From Dehalococcoidia bacterium (GTDB taxonomy: Bacteria; Chloroflexota; Dehalococcoidia; DSTF01; JACRBR01): a DNA stretch of 64,000 nt. The notes below the pieces were generated by a model that worked only from the letters and a program-made list of their open reading frames with translations, made no database searches and had not been told where the DNA came from. The position numbers and the translations under genes were made by a program. Shown piece after piece: positions 8,713 to 16,180 of the stretch; within the stretch, counting starts at the first letter, position 1; each line of letters opens with the position of its first letter. Location of the stretch: NCBI GenBank assembly GCA_021731085.1, contig JAKFYB010000017.1, positions 53,011 to 117,010 of the forward strand, read 5' to 3'.

Positions 8713-9482
8713 CAGTCCGATCCTCTCCGCTTGGCCGCTCTGTGTTGCTCGACTGTGTGCCGGTTGCGGCATCGCTCGCTGTGATACTTCTCGTTCTTAT
8801 GCTGCACGGCGAACATCTGGCCGCAGGCGGGATCTTTGCAAACGCGAAATCCCTTTCCGCCGGCGGCTCGGGCTTCGAGGAGCTGGAGCCAAGCCGCGGA
8901 GATCAAGCTGTCGGCCACGTGATAGCTCGTCAAGCCTTCCTTGGTGAACCGCACCCCATGCCTCAATCCGAAATAGATCCGGTGCTCGAGGTGGGCTAAG
9001 AGGGCGTGTCGCTCGCTCGCCGTCAATCGCTTTTTCGTCGCGAGTCTCAGCGCGTCGTTCAGGTCAACCGCTTGCCAAACAAACAGGTCGACGCGAAACG
9101 CGTAGCGACCGTGTGAGTCTCCAAAAAAGGCGTCCTTCTGATCGCGTTCCGGCGGCCCGTACTGTCGGACGAACGCGAGTGCTTGCTCCTGAACTTCTCG
9201 ATCGCCCGCCGCTGTTCGTAGGAGCTTCGCGCCGGCGTCGGGCTCTAGATCGGCGAGCTCGGCACTTGGCAGGGCACCATGTCGCGACGCCGTCGCGCCG
9301 AGCGCACCGAGGTTTTCGCAAAGCTTCGGGCGACTAAGCGGGTTGTACGTCGCGCGGTGAAGTTCGTCGACGTCGCCCACGTACTCGATCACAGGCACCC
9401 CGTCGATCTCGCCGAGCGTCCAATGATCCGCTCCACCGCACGGCCACTCGAGCGAATATCGCTGTTCGATGCCTTCCTGCAA
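8712..9482 (-). CDS. CGNR zinc-finger protein, probable regulator
   Basis: The C-terminus carries a CGNR-type treble-clef finger: CKDPACGQMF, then HSERCRNR, about 40 residues before the end. The remaining roughly 210 residues have no domain I can name. In other bacteria CGNR proteins are putative transcription regulators. The frame stays open to TTG 9530, but the inverted-repeat operator at 9503-9542 would then lie inside the gene, so TTG 9482, preceded by GGGAGG, is preferred; the start is uncertain. The stop overlaps the integrase ATG, so this protein is made with the integrase and may control it. Confidence 0.75.
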   Translation of the reverse strand: MQEGIEQRYSLEWPCGGADHWTLGEIDGVPVIEYVGDVDELHRATYNPLSRPKLCENLGALGATASRHGALPSAELADLEPDAGAKLLRTAAGDREVQEQALAFVRQYGPPERDQKDAFFGDSHGRYAFRVDLFVWQAVDLNDALRLATKKRLTASERHALLAHLEHRIYFGLRHGVRFTKEGLTSYHVADSLISAAWLQLLEARAAGGKGFRVCKDPACGQMFAVQHKNEKYHSERCRNRHTVEQHRAAKRRGSD

Positions 9483-9502
9483 CGCGCCTCCCGTAATGAT
9501 CC

Positions 9503-9542
9503 CTGTAATTGAATTAGGCACGAATGCCAATTACAGCCTAAT
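9503..9542. promoter_or_regulatory. Candidate operator between the two divergent element operons
   Basis: Two interleaved inverted repeats are present: CTGTAATTG (9503) with CAATTACAG (9528), and ATTAGGC (9513) with GCCTAAT (9536). The segment is AT-rich and lies between the leftward CGNR-int unit and the rightward excisionase-primase unit, where a phage-type switch would act. Confidence 0.55.
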
Positions 9543-9603
9543 GTGAGCCAACGTTACCACCGCCACGAAGGCGGGGTCAAGCATTCATAGATGGGGGTAT
9601 CAG

Positions 9604-9795
9604 GTGGACGAGATCTGGACGCCGGCCGAATTGCTCGAGCACTACCCGCAACTCCCGAGCATGAACACGTTGCTTCGACTCTTGAACGAAGGCCAGATCC
9701 CGGCGGTTCGGCTGGGGCGCAAGTGGTTCATCAGTCGCCGAAGTTTCGAGGCGTGGCTCGCCAATTCTGGAACCCGCGAGCCGGCGGCGGTCTAA
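9604..9795 (+). CDS. Excisionase-like winged-helix protein (MerR/HTH_17 type)
   Basis: A 63-residue protein starting at GTG 9604, with GGGGGT six bases upstream. The sequence WTPAELLEHYPQLPSMNTLLRLLNEGQIPAVRLGRKWF is a DNA-binding helix-turn-helix with a wing of the kind found in excisionases and in small phage regulators. It probably steers the integrase towards excision or acts as a regulator of the rightward operon; the two roles cannot be separated from sequence. It is the first gene of the rightward unit. Confidence 0.8.
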   Translation: MDEIWTPAELLEHYPQLPSMNTLLRLLNEGQIPAVRLGRKWFISRRSFEAWLANSGTREPAAV

Positions 9796-9866
9796 GGACG
9801 ACCTGAAAGGCAGAGGCGAGGCGCGTTTGACGACGACGCGGCGACGACCAATAGGGAGTTTGGATC

Positions 9867-11894
9867 GTGCGACGTGAAGATCAATCAGCCGAAGGGATCC
9901 GCGCCTGCCTCAGTTGCGGCCGCTCGGGTTGCCTCTGCGCCCGGCCCGCCGGCAACACGCATTGCCCGGCGCACGAAGATCGATCGCCGTCTCTCACTGT
10001 GTCCACGACGACGGAAGGCGCGATCGTCGTCCACTGTCACGCCGGCTGTGATCAGCGCGCTGTGATCGCCGCACTACGTGAGCGCGGCCTATGGTCGACC
10101 TCGACGACGACCAGGCCGATCGAGCCCTCGATGAACGGACACCGACCGACGACGAAGCGATGGCCGGCGTATGACGCGCGCACGGGCGAACACATCGCCG
10201 ATCATGTTCGCCTCGACCTCGACGACGGAAAGCGCGTCCATTGGGAACAGCCCGACGGCACAAGGAAACTCCCTGAAGGCGTCGGCACGCCGGATCTCGC
10301 GCTCTACGGCGCGCGTGAGTTGCCCGCCGCCGGCGTCGTCGTTGTCGTCGAGGGCGAGAAGGCCGCCGACGCGCTCAGGGCTCGCGGGATCCTCGCCGTA
10401 GGCACAATGACGGGCGCGGCGACGATCCCCTGTGACGACGCGCTACGACCGCTCTTGGGCCGCACCGTGTCGTTATGGCCCGATAACGACGACCCCGGCC
10501 GCGAGCACATGCGACGGATCGCCGGCCGCCTAAGGGCCCTCGGGCATACCGACGTGCGCCTCGTCGATTGGCCCGACGCGCCGGCCAAAGGCGACGCGGC
10601 CGACTTCCCCGGCACCGACGACGAGATCCGCGCGCTGATTGCCGACGCGAAGCCGTACGACGTGACGGCCGAAATTCATTCTGACGCTGTAAGTAAGGGG
10701 GTTCCGTCAGAAAGAATCCTCAACTGGACGACGGCCGCCAAAACCGTACGCGCTGCGCCGGCCGTCGTGCTGTGGATCGCTAGATGGTGGATCGCGGCCG
10801 GCGCATTAACGGAACTGGACGGCCGCATTAAAGGCGGAAAAACAAGTTGGTTGCTCGCCCTCATACGTGCCGTGTTGGACGGCCTCGACTTCATGGGCGA
10901 GCCGACGACCAAAACGCCGGCCGTCTACCTCACCGAACAGCCGCCAACCTCATTCGCCGAACAGCTAAAACTCGCCGGCCTCGGCAACCGTGAGGATCTG
11001 CACGTCCTGTATTGGCACGAGGCCCGGGGCGTCGAGTGGCCGGCGGTCGTCGACGCGGCGATCGCCAAGTGCGAGGCCGTCGGCGCGCGGTTGCTCGTCG
11101 TCGATACGCTCTCGCCGTTCGCCGGGATCCGAGGCGACTCGGAGAACAACGCCGGCGCGGCCCAAGAGGCCCTCGAGCCGTTGCAGTACGCCGCAAGCAA
11201 GGGCATCGGTGTATGCATCGTGCGGCACGAAAGAAAGGGCGGCGGCGAGGTCGGCGACAGCGGCCGAGGTAGCTCGGCATTCGGCGGGGGCGTCGATATC
11301 GTGTTGGCCCTCAAGCGGCCCGAGGGCAACGTAAAGCCGTCCCTGAGAGTCATGCACGCGATCAGCCGATTCGAGGCTACGCCGAGCGCGCTCGTAATCG
11401 ACCGCACGGCCGAGGGCTATGTCGCCATTGGCTCACAGGCGACGGCCGCCGCCGCAGAAGCTCGCGCGGCCTTGCTCGCCTTCGGGCCTACCGACGAAGG
11501 CTCGGCCCTCACAGAGCGGGAGTTGTTCGCGTCGTTACCCGAGGACGTGAAGCGTAGCTCCGCCCGTGACGCGCTCGCCCAACTCCAAGCCGACCGGCTG
11601 TATCACCGGCTTGGGTTGGGAGTGAAGGGCAACCCATATAGGTACTACCGTTCGCCGTCAGAAATTCATTCTGACGAAACTACGATCACTAACCGTCAGA
11701 AAGAATCGAATCCCGAATCACGCGGCCGCGACAACGATTCTCACCCAACGCCCGCGACCAACGGCGACCATCCGCGCCGGCTTCCGCCGCTGGTCGCCTA
11801 CGCGATCGAGCGTGGCATTCACGTCGAGCGGGTGCCAGATCCCGCCGAGGCGGTCGACCTCGCCCGCGCGGCGCGCGCTGAGGTACCGGCATGA
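9867..11894 (+). CDS. Primase-helicase fusion (zinc finger, TOPRIM, RepA-type ATPase)
   Basis: A 675-residue protein starting at GTG 9867. Residues 14-61 contain a Cys/His cluster (CLSCGRSGCLC, HCPAHEDRSPS, CHAGC) like a primase zinc finger. A TOPRIM domain follows, with VEGEKAAD at 161-168 and WPDNDDPG at 204-211. A RecA-fold AAA_25 ATPase comes next: Walker A GRIKGGKTS at 319-327, Walker B LLVVDTL at 409-415, then RHERKGGGEVGDSGRGSS. The C-terminal 130 residues are hydrophilic. Such fusions drive replication of satellites and small phages. It probably makes the excised island replicate autonomously. Confidence 0.88.
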   Translation: MRREDQSAEGIRACLSCGRSGCLCARPAGNTHCPAHEDRSPSLTVSTTTEGAIVVHCHAGCDQRAVIAALRERGLWSTSTTTRPIEPSMNGHRPTTKRWPAYDARTGEHIADHVRLDLDDGKRVHWEQPDGTRKLPEGVGTPDLALYGARELPAAGVVVVVEGEKAADALRARGILAVGTMTGAATIPCDDALRPLLGRTVSLWPDNDDPGREHMRRIAGRLRALGHTDVRLVDWPDAPAKGDAADFPGTDDEIRALIADAKPYDVTAEIHSDAVSKGVPSERILNWTTAAKTVRAAPAVVLWIARWWIAAGALTELDGRIKGGKTSWLLALIRAVLDGLDFMGEPTTKTPAVYLTEQPPTSFAEQLKLAGLGNREDLHVLYWHEARGVEWPAVVDAAIAKCEAVGARLLVVDTLSPFAGIRGDSENNAGAAQEALEPLQYAASKGIGVCIVRHERKGGGEVGDSGRGSSAFGGGVDIVLALKRPEGNVKPSLRVMHAISRFEATPSALVIDRTAEGYVAIGSQATAAAAEARAALLAFGPTDEGSALTERELFASLPEDVKRSSARDALAQLQADRLYHRLGLGVKGNPYRYYRSPSEIHSDETTITNRQKESNPESRGRDNDSHPTPATNGDHPRRLPPLVAYAIERGIHVERVPDPAEAVDLARAARAEVPA

Positions 11895-11899
11895 ACTAC

Positions 11900-12232
11900 T
11901 CAGCGCAACTGTCGCTCGAAGATCAGAACGTGGCGTTTCTCGGCCGCGTCGTAATGGCTCGACGCCAAACGCCAACCTTCCCTCCCGCGCTTTTCACATT
12001 CGGACTGGATGCCGCCGCCGACACCGATCGCACTAGCAATGGTCTTGACGCCGACCGCGTGATACTCGAACAAGGGCCGGCTGGTCGTCGTGGCGGCGGG
12101 CCCCGCAGCGGTCGAGGTCTCGGCTCGCACGCCTTGCCATGGCTTAGCGCACTTTGGGCAATATGGCGTGACCTTCTCCGGAACAAACCCGCACGCGGCA
12201 CACGCCTGTTGCTCTGTGTTTGTTGTCGCCAT
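11900..12232 (-). CDS. Zinc-ribbon protein with DUF4177-like domain
   Basis: A 110-residue protein. An N-terminal zinc ribbon (CAACGF..PYCPKCAKPW, residues 10-31) is joined by an A/T/S-rich linker to a C-terminal segment, LFEYHAVGV..REGWRLASSHYD..HVLIFERQLR, that resembles DUF4177 domains. It is transcribed against its neighbours and ends five bases from the primase stop. Both strands are open here because of the GC content; the Cys pairs and domain match support the minus strand. Function unknown. Confidence 0.7.
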   Translation of the reverse strand: MATTNTEQQACAACGFVPEKVTPYCPKCAKPWQGVRAETSTAAGPAATTTSRPLFEYHAVGVKTIASAIGVGGGIQSECEKRGREGWRLASSHYDAAEKRHVLIFERQLR

Positions 12233-12444
12233 CAGCTCCTCCTTGAAGGCTCAGGCGTTCCGACGCCACTGGGCGAAGGGCGACCGCCGGGGCCGGAAAC
12301 GATCCTAGCATCAGCGACCGGAGCGCGACACGCCGGCCGGCGACGGGGCCGCCTCGGAATAATGACACCCGATCGGCCTACAGGCCTTCGGTCAAGCTTT
12401 TTGATCTGCCTGCGCACAGTCGCCGGTTTTCCGGGGGTCGCCCG

Positions 12445-12855
12445 ATGCCAGTGATCGATCCGCTGATCGCGCCAAAGCTCCCGCGTGCGCCCGCCGGCCT
12501 CAAGGCTCGAGGCCGTGCGCTGTGGCGATCGATTGTTGCCGGTTATGAGTTGTCGGCCGTCGAGCTAATGATCCTCGAAAGCGCGTGCCGCCAACTCGAC
12601 GCGATCCACGAGCTCGACCAGGTCGTCGCCGCCGCGACGTCGATCGAGGTCGAGGGATCCAAAGGGCAACTGACATTGCACCCGGCCATCGCCGAGGCGC
12701 GACAGGCCCGGCTTGCGCTCTCGAGGTTGATCGCGGGCCTCGACCTCGACGACGCCGGCGCGGCACAGACAGCGGGAGCCATTCGGTCGCAAGCGGGCCG
12801 GCGGCTCGCGCGAATGCGTTGGAGCAACGACGGAAGGAGGGCAAGTAGTGGCTAG
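12445..12855 (+). CDS. Phage terminase small subunit, P27-family-like
   Basis: A 136-residue protein. LKARGRALWRSIVAGYELSAVELMILESACRQLD matches the N-terminal helical part of P27-type small terminases, and HPAIAEARQARLALSRLIAGLDL matches their C-terminal helix. Small terminases recognise pac or cos DNA and recruit the large subunit. No large terminase exists in the island, so it would have to use a helper phage's motor, as in PICI satellites. It overlaps the next gene by eight bases. Confidence 0.8.
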   Translation: MPVIDPLIAPKLPRAPAGLKARGRALWRSIVAGYELSAVELMILESACRQLDAIHELDQVVAAATSIEVEGSKGQLTLHPAIAEARQARLALSRLIAGLDLDDAGAAQTAGAIRSQAGRRLARMRWSNDGRRASSG

Positions 12856-13279
12856 AGCACGACGCTCGGCGAGGTCACTGGCGCGCGGAATTCCGCGTGG
12901 TGAGGGTGCGCGATGGGGGGCGTTAGGGCCGCTAATCGCGCCACCGGATCAACAGGCTGATCACGGCGACGACGAACGCGACCCCGAGGCCGCGATCGAG
13001 TGGCCGACATACGGCGAATGGGCGGCGTATTACGCCGTTGTGCGTGGTGAGTGGCTCGTCGACTACAGGCGCGCCGCCGCTGTGCGTGCTGAGTTTCTCG
13101 GCGACGCCGAGCCCGTCGCCGAGCCCGTCGCCGAGCGGCTCTATGTGGCCTTTCGACGAGGCGGCGACGCCGAAGCCCGTCGCGTCGCGGGCGAAATAGC
13201 GGACGAGGGTCGAGCGGAGATTTTGCGGATCTATCGAACAGTGTTCGGCTCAGCCGAGCGGAAAGGACAACAACAATGA
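12848..13279 (+). CDS. Uncharacterised element protein
   Basis: A 143-residue protein starting at GTG 12848, with GGAGGG upstream, and overlapping the small terminase gene. The first 30 residues are strongly basic (R-rich), followed by an acidic stretch (DHGDDERDPEAAIEW) and a helical C-terminal half with repeated AEPVAEPVAE. I do not recognise a family. Its place between small terminase and prohead protease is where small phage head or HNH genes often lie. It overlaps the protease ATG by four bases, so the three genes form a translationally coupled unit. Confidence 0.65.
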   Translation: MARARRSARSLARGIPRGEGARWGALGPLIAPPDQQADHGDDERDPEAAIEWPTYGEWAAYYAVVRGEWLVDYRRAAAVRAEFLGDAEPVAEPVAERLYVAFRRGGDAEARRVAGEIADEGRAEILRIYRTVFGSAERKGQQQ

Positions 13280-14148
13280 CCACCTACACACCGACACTGG
13301 CCGCCGGATTCACGATTCAGGCGAAAGCCGCCGGCGCGGCCGACGTGTTCCTGTACGGGGAGATCGGCGGCGGCGGGGTACGGGCGGCCGACTTCATGCG
13401 CGAGCTGACCGCGATCAAGGCGAGCCGGATCAATCTGTACCTCAACAGCCCGGGCGGCGCGGCTCACGACGGCATCGCCATGTATAACGCGCTCAGGCGA
13501 CACCCGGCGCGCGTCAGGGCCGTTGTCGACGGCATCGCGGCCTCGGCGGCCTCTGTCGTCGCGATGGCCGGCGACACGGTCGTCATGGCCCGGGGCTCGA
13601 GCCTGTTGATACACGACGCATGGGGCGTAACGATCGGCAACGCCGACGAGCACGGGCACATGCTCGCGGATCTGGATCGCCTCTCGGATCAACTCGCCGA
13701 TATCTACGCGGCTCGCGCCGGCGGATCGCGGGAGCAATGGCGCGACCGTATGCGCGTCGAAACGACCTACACGGCCGAGGAAGCGATCCTCGCCGGCCTC
13801 GCCGACGAGATCGAGGTAGTACCGGCGAACGCGTACACGACGGGCAAGATTTTCGCGCTGTCGTCGACGTACCAACACGGCGCACCGACGGCCACGACGA
13901 TCGAAGAATTGAACCCCGACACGATCGCGCTCATCCGGCAACTCCAACTCGACGAAAACGATCCCGAAGTACGCCGGCGGTTTGTCGCCGCCTCGACGGC
14001 GAGCGCGATCGCGTCACAACCTGAGACATCCCCGGCCGATCAGATCACGGCCGACGAGGTCGACATCGCGCGACGGCTCGGCCTTGATCTTCACGACGCG
14101 GCAACCCGGCGCAACTGGATCGCGGCTCGCGCCGGCCGCACGACTTAG
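13276..14148 (+). CDS. ClpP-like phage head maturation protease
   Basis: A 290-residue protein with an S14/ClpP-fold protease in residues 22-185. LNSPGGAAHDGIAMYNAL is the oxyanion-region motif, GIAASAAS contains the likely nucleophile Ser90, LLIHDAWG carries His113, and YTAEEAILAGLADEI closes the domain. This combination is characteristic of HK97-type prohead proteases. About 100 hydrophilic residues follow. In phages it cleaves scaffold or capsid N-termini during head maturation. Here no capsid gene follows, so the likely target is a helper phage's capsid or the coiled-coil protein next door. Confidence 0.85.
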   Translation: MTTYTPTLAAGFTIQAKAAGAADVFLYGEIGGGGVRAADFMRELTAIKASRINLYLNSPGGAAHDGIAMYNALRRHPARVRAVVDGIAASAASVVAMAGDTVVMARGSSLLIHDAWGVTIGNADEHGHMLADLDRLSDQLADIYAARAGGSREQWRDRMRVETTYTAEEAILAGLADEIEVVPANAYTTGKIFALSSTYQHGAPTATTIEELNPDTIALIRQLQLDENDPEVRRRFVAASTASAIASQPETSPADQITADEVDIARRLGLDLHDAATRRNWIAARAGRTT

Positions 14149-14202
14149 TAGGGAGGCCGGCGAGTGTCCGGCACAGGTTGAACCACGAAGGAGCTAGAGA
14201 TC

Positions 14203-14640
14203 ATGTCAGTTGTTTTCCGAGACACGACCACCCAACGCACACGCGAGGAACGCGTCGCCGCCCGTCGCCAGAAACGGTCTGACCTCGAGCGAATGCTCGA
14301 CGCCGAACGCCGAAAGCTTCCCGGGCTCGCCGACCGGGCGGCGACCTTCCGGCGCGAGGTGACGAAGCTCGATCGCCGGGTGGATGTTTTACGGCGGAAT
14401 GCCGCCGCGTTCGACGACGACCCTGAGGTGTTGGCAGAGTTGCCGGCGCAACACGACGCCCTCGCGTCGGCCCGCAATGAGCTTGATTCGACGAATCGCG
14501 CAATACAGAACGTGCAGGAGCGCATTGGGGGGTTCGAGGCCGCTATCGCCGCCCACGACGCCGAAAATGTCGACAGCGACGAGGCCGCCGCCGAGCTTGT
14601 CGACGTCTTGGCCGAGATCAAAGCGGAGCGCGGCGGGTAG
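14203..14640 (+). CDS. Coiled-coil protein downstream of the prohead protease
   Basis: A 145-residue protein with a clear ribosome site (GAAGGAGCTAGAG). It is almost all alpha-helical with heptad-like patterns: RREVTKLDRRVDVLRRNAAAF, then SARNELDSTNRAIQNVQERIGGFEAAI. It is strongly charged and ends with an acidic stretch. It occupies the slot where scaffold or capsid genes lie in HK97-type modules and could act as a scaffold or delta-domain-like protein. That role is inferred from position alone; sequence gives only the coiled coil. Confidence 0.7.
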   Translation: MSVVFRDTTTQRTREERVAARRQKRSDLERMLDAERRKLPGLADRAATFRREVTKLDRRVDVLRRNAAAFDDDPEVLAELPAQHDALASARNELDSTNRAIQNVQERIGGFEAAIAAHDAENVDSDEAAAELVDVLAEIKAERGG

Positions 14641-14873
14641 GTGACTTGGCGGGATCCGGCCCGGCCCGGGGGTGCCTCGATGATGCGTCTCCCTGCGTTC
14701 TCGGGGCCTTCCCCGGGCGGGCCGGCAACCTACAGATCGAGCGCATGGCGCGGCGTCGACGCTAGCGCGGGTTGTGCTTAGCGACTCGACCGGGCGCGAC
14801 GCACAGGTAGAGCCGGTGCCGTGATCCGTCGACGTCGCGCCTTGCGCTCGAGTGATGTTCAACAGGGGGAAAC

Positions 14874-15062
14874 GTGCAGTTGTTCTGTGAGACATGCGCC
14901 GGCGCGCTGGTGCGGGAAAGCGACGAGCGCATCTATTGTTTGCTATGTGGGCGATCACCAGGCGCACCAAGGCCGCATGAGCAACCCGACAACAGTTCCG
15001 AAGGCCGGGCATGCCGGCCGCCTCGACCTCGTCTTCGACGTCGTGCGGCCGCATCGTCGTGA
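14874..15062 (+). CDS. Small zinc-ribbon protein
   Basis: A 62-residue reading frame from GTG 14874 with CAGGGGG four bases upstream. Two Cys pairs, FCETCAG and YCLLCGR, form a zinc ribbon within the first 25 residues; the rest is basic and low in complexity. Function unknown. The 233 bp before it, from the coiled-coil stop, hold no convincing gene. Confidence 0.5.
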   Translation: MQLFCETCAGALVRESDERIYCLLCGRSPGAPRPHEQPDNSSEGRACRPPRPRLRRRAAASS

Positions 15063-15087
15063 ACGGCTACGCAAGTATCAGATAGGA

Positions 15088-15104
15088 ATCACTATCAGAT
15101 ACTT
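15088..15104 (+). repeat. 17 bp direct repeat, copy 1, in a TATCAGATA cluster
   Basis: The 17 bases 15088-15104 are identical to 15499-15515. The core TATCAGATA also occurs at 15076-15084, making three copies (15076, 15093, 15504), and AAGTATC/GATACTT forms an inverted repeat around the first two. The copies flank the 113-residue gene at 15135-15476. Confidence 0.75.
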
Positions 15105-15134
15105 GCTAGGAACAAAGTTTGGACGGCAAAAGCA

Positions 15135-15476
15135 CTAAGCTGGCCACTCGCCGGAATCTACCTTCGCGGCGTACTCTACCGATCCTGCTTCGAGGTATGG
15201 CAACACGATCGCCGCTTCGTCTCGACCCACTTGCAACGAAATATCCCCGTCGCCCATCCGCAAGCATATCGGGACAAGGAAGTAGGAAAACATATGCATC
15301 AGACTGCGATCGCTCTCCTCGTCGGGCACCGTTGCCGCCCAATCGAGCAGTTCGTAAAGTGGCGCACAAAACCGTTCACTCGGCATTTCACCACTTACGA
15401 AACTACGAACATGTTGCACTGCCCACTCGGGATCAGGACTACCGTCCTCACGCCGAATGAACGTTTCTCGATTCAT
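15135..15476 (-). CDS. Uncharacterised 113-residue cargo protein
   Basis: The protein starts at ATG 15476 (MNRETFIRREDG) and is acidic, with a hydrophobic core segment LMHMFSYFLVPICLRMGDGDISLQVGRDEAAIVLPYL. No family is recognised. The gene is transcribed against the head-type genes, looks more AT-rich than its neighbours, and sits exactly between two 17 bp direct repeats. This suggests an independently acquired accessory gene, such as a phage-defence or immunity factor, although nothing in the sequence names its role. Confidence 0.65.
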   Translation of the reverse strand: MNRETFIRREDGSPDPEWAVQHVRSFVSGEMPSERFCAPLYELLDWAATVPDEESDRSLMHMFSYFLVPICLRMGDGDISLQVGRDEAAIVLPYLEAGSVEYAAKVDSGEWPA

Positions 15477-15498
15477 TGTTCAACCTAGTCGGATGGCG

Positions 15499-15515
15499 AT
15501 CACTATCAGATACTT
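15499..15515 (+). repeat. 17 bp direct repeat, copy 2
   Basis: This is the exact copy of 15088-15104, 22 bp upstream of the ATG of the 113-residue gene and between that gene and the leftward membrane-protein gene. Confidence 0.75.
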
Positions 15516-15526
15516 CCGATTGCTCC

Positions 15527-15772
15527 TTAGCTATAAATCCACCTGATGATGCCCACCGCGACGAGGATCGTGACGGTAAACAGTGCTCCAAGCAGGAGCA
15601 CGTGGACGCCGAAGATGACCGCCTTCTCTTTCGCAGTCAGGGGTTCCGTGAGGTACGGCTTCTTGCCGACGAAGTAGACCTTCTTGGGGTAGAGGCGCAG
15701 CAAAAGCCAGTAGCGCACCCACTGCGACAACGTGACGAGTGGAAATATGCTGTGGCCGAAGTAACCCGACAT
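15527..15772 (-). CDS. Small two-helix membrane protein
   Basis: An 81-residue protein with hydrophobic stretches at about 6-27 (HSIFPLVTLSQWVRYWLLL) and 50-79 (AVIFGVHVLLLGALFTVTILVAVGII), joined by a basic loop KKVYFVGKK. No family recognised. Small membrane proteins of satellites and prophages often act in exclusion or lysis control, but that is only a contextual possibility. It is transcribed leftwards, as is the gene to its left. Confidence 0.65.
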   Translation of the reverse strand: MSGYFGHSIFPLVTLSQWVRYWLLLRLYPKKVYFVGKKPYLTEPLTAKEKAVIFGVHVLLLGALFTVTILVAVGIIRWIYS

Positions 15773-15873
15773 GACGCCGAGGGTAGCAAAAAGCTCGCTT
15801 CGTCGTCGGAGCCGCGTCGTCGTGACTGGTACTCTGAGGCGCGCGCCGGCAGGGCGTTCCCCCGCTCGAGTCC

Positions 15874-16161
15874 ATGCCTTCAGAAGTTCGGCACCACCTC
15901 AACGACTATCGCGCACGCTATCGCGCCTGTGCGGCCGCCGGCGCATGGGACTCCGCCAAGACGGCCGCGATCCTACTCAGGCGATACCACGCCGACACCG
16001 ACGAACAGGTCGCCGAGGCCCTGTACGCCGAGGGATACGCCCGCGAGAAACTCGGCGACGCCCGGCTCGCGGCGGCCTGCTATGAACTGGCCGTGCTGCT
16101 TACGGGGCACGGGAAGGCACGTCAACGGTGGACTACCGCGCTTGCCGGGGACACTGCCTAG
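15874..16161 (+). CDS. TPR-like helical protein
   Basis: A 95-residue protein. The segment EALYAEGYAREKLGDARLAAACYELAVLLTG has the spacing of a tetratricopeptide helix pair, and the N-terminal half (HHLNDYRARYRACAAAGAWDSAKTAAILL) could form another. Probably a small protein-interaction module. No function assigned. Confidence 0.6.
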   Translation: MPSEVRHHLNDYRARYRACAAAGAWDSAKTAAILLRRYHADTDEQVAEALYAEGYAREKLGDARLAAACYELAVLLTGHGKARQRWTTALAGDTA

Positions 16162-16180
16162 GCCGTACACTCGCGATCCA

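Noticed and set aside
11891..12454. Plus-strand 187-codon frame opposite the zinc-ribbon gene
   Set aside because: The minus strand has paired cysteines and a domain-like C-terminus; the plus frame has none.
15476..16180. Upstream extension of the DUF6941-like frame
   Set aside because: It overlaps the membrane-protein and TPR-like genes and lacks protein-like character; ATG 16181 starts the conserved part.
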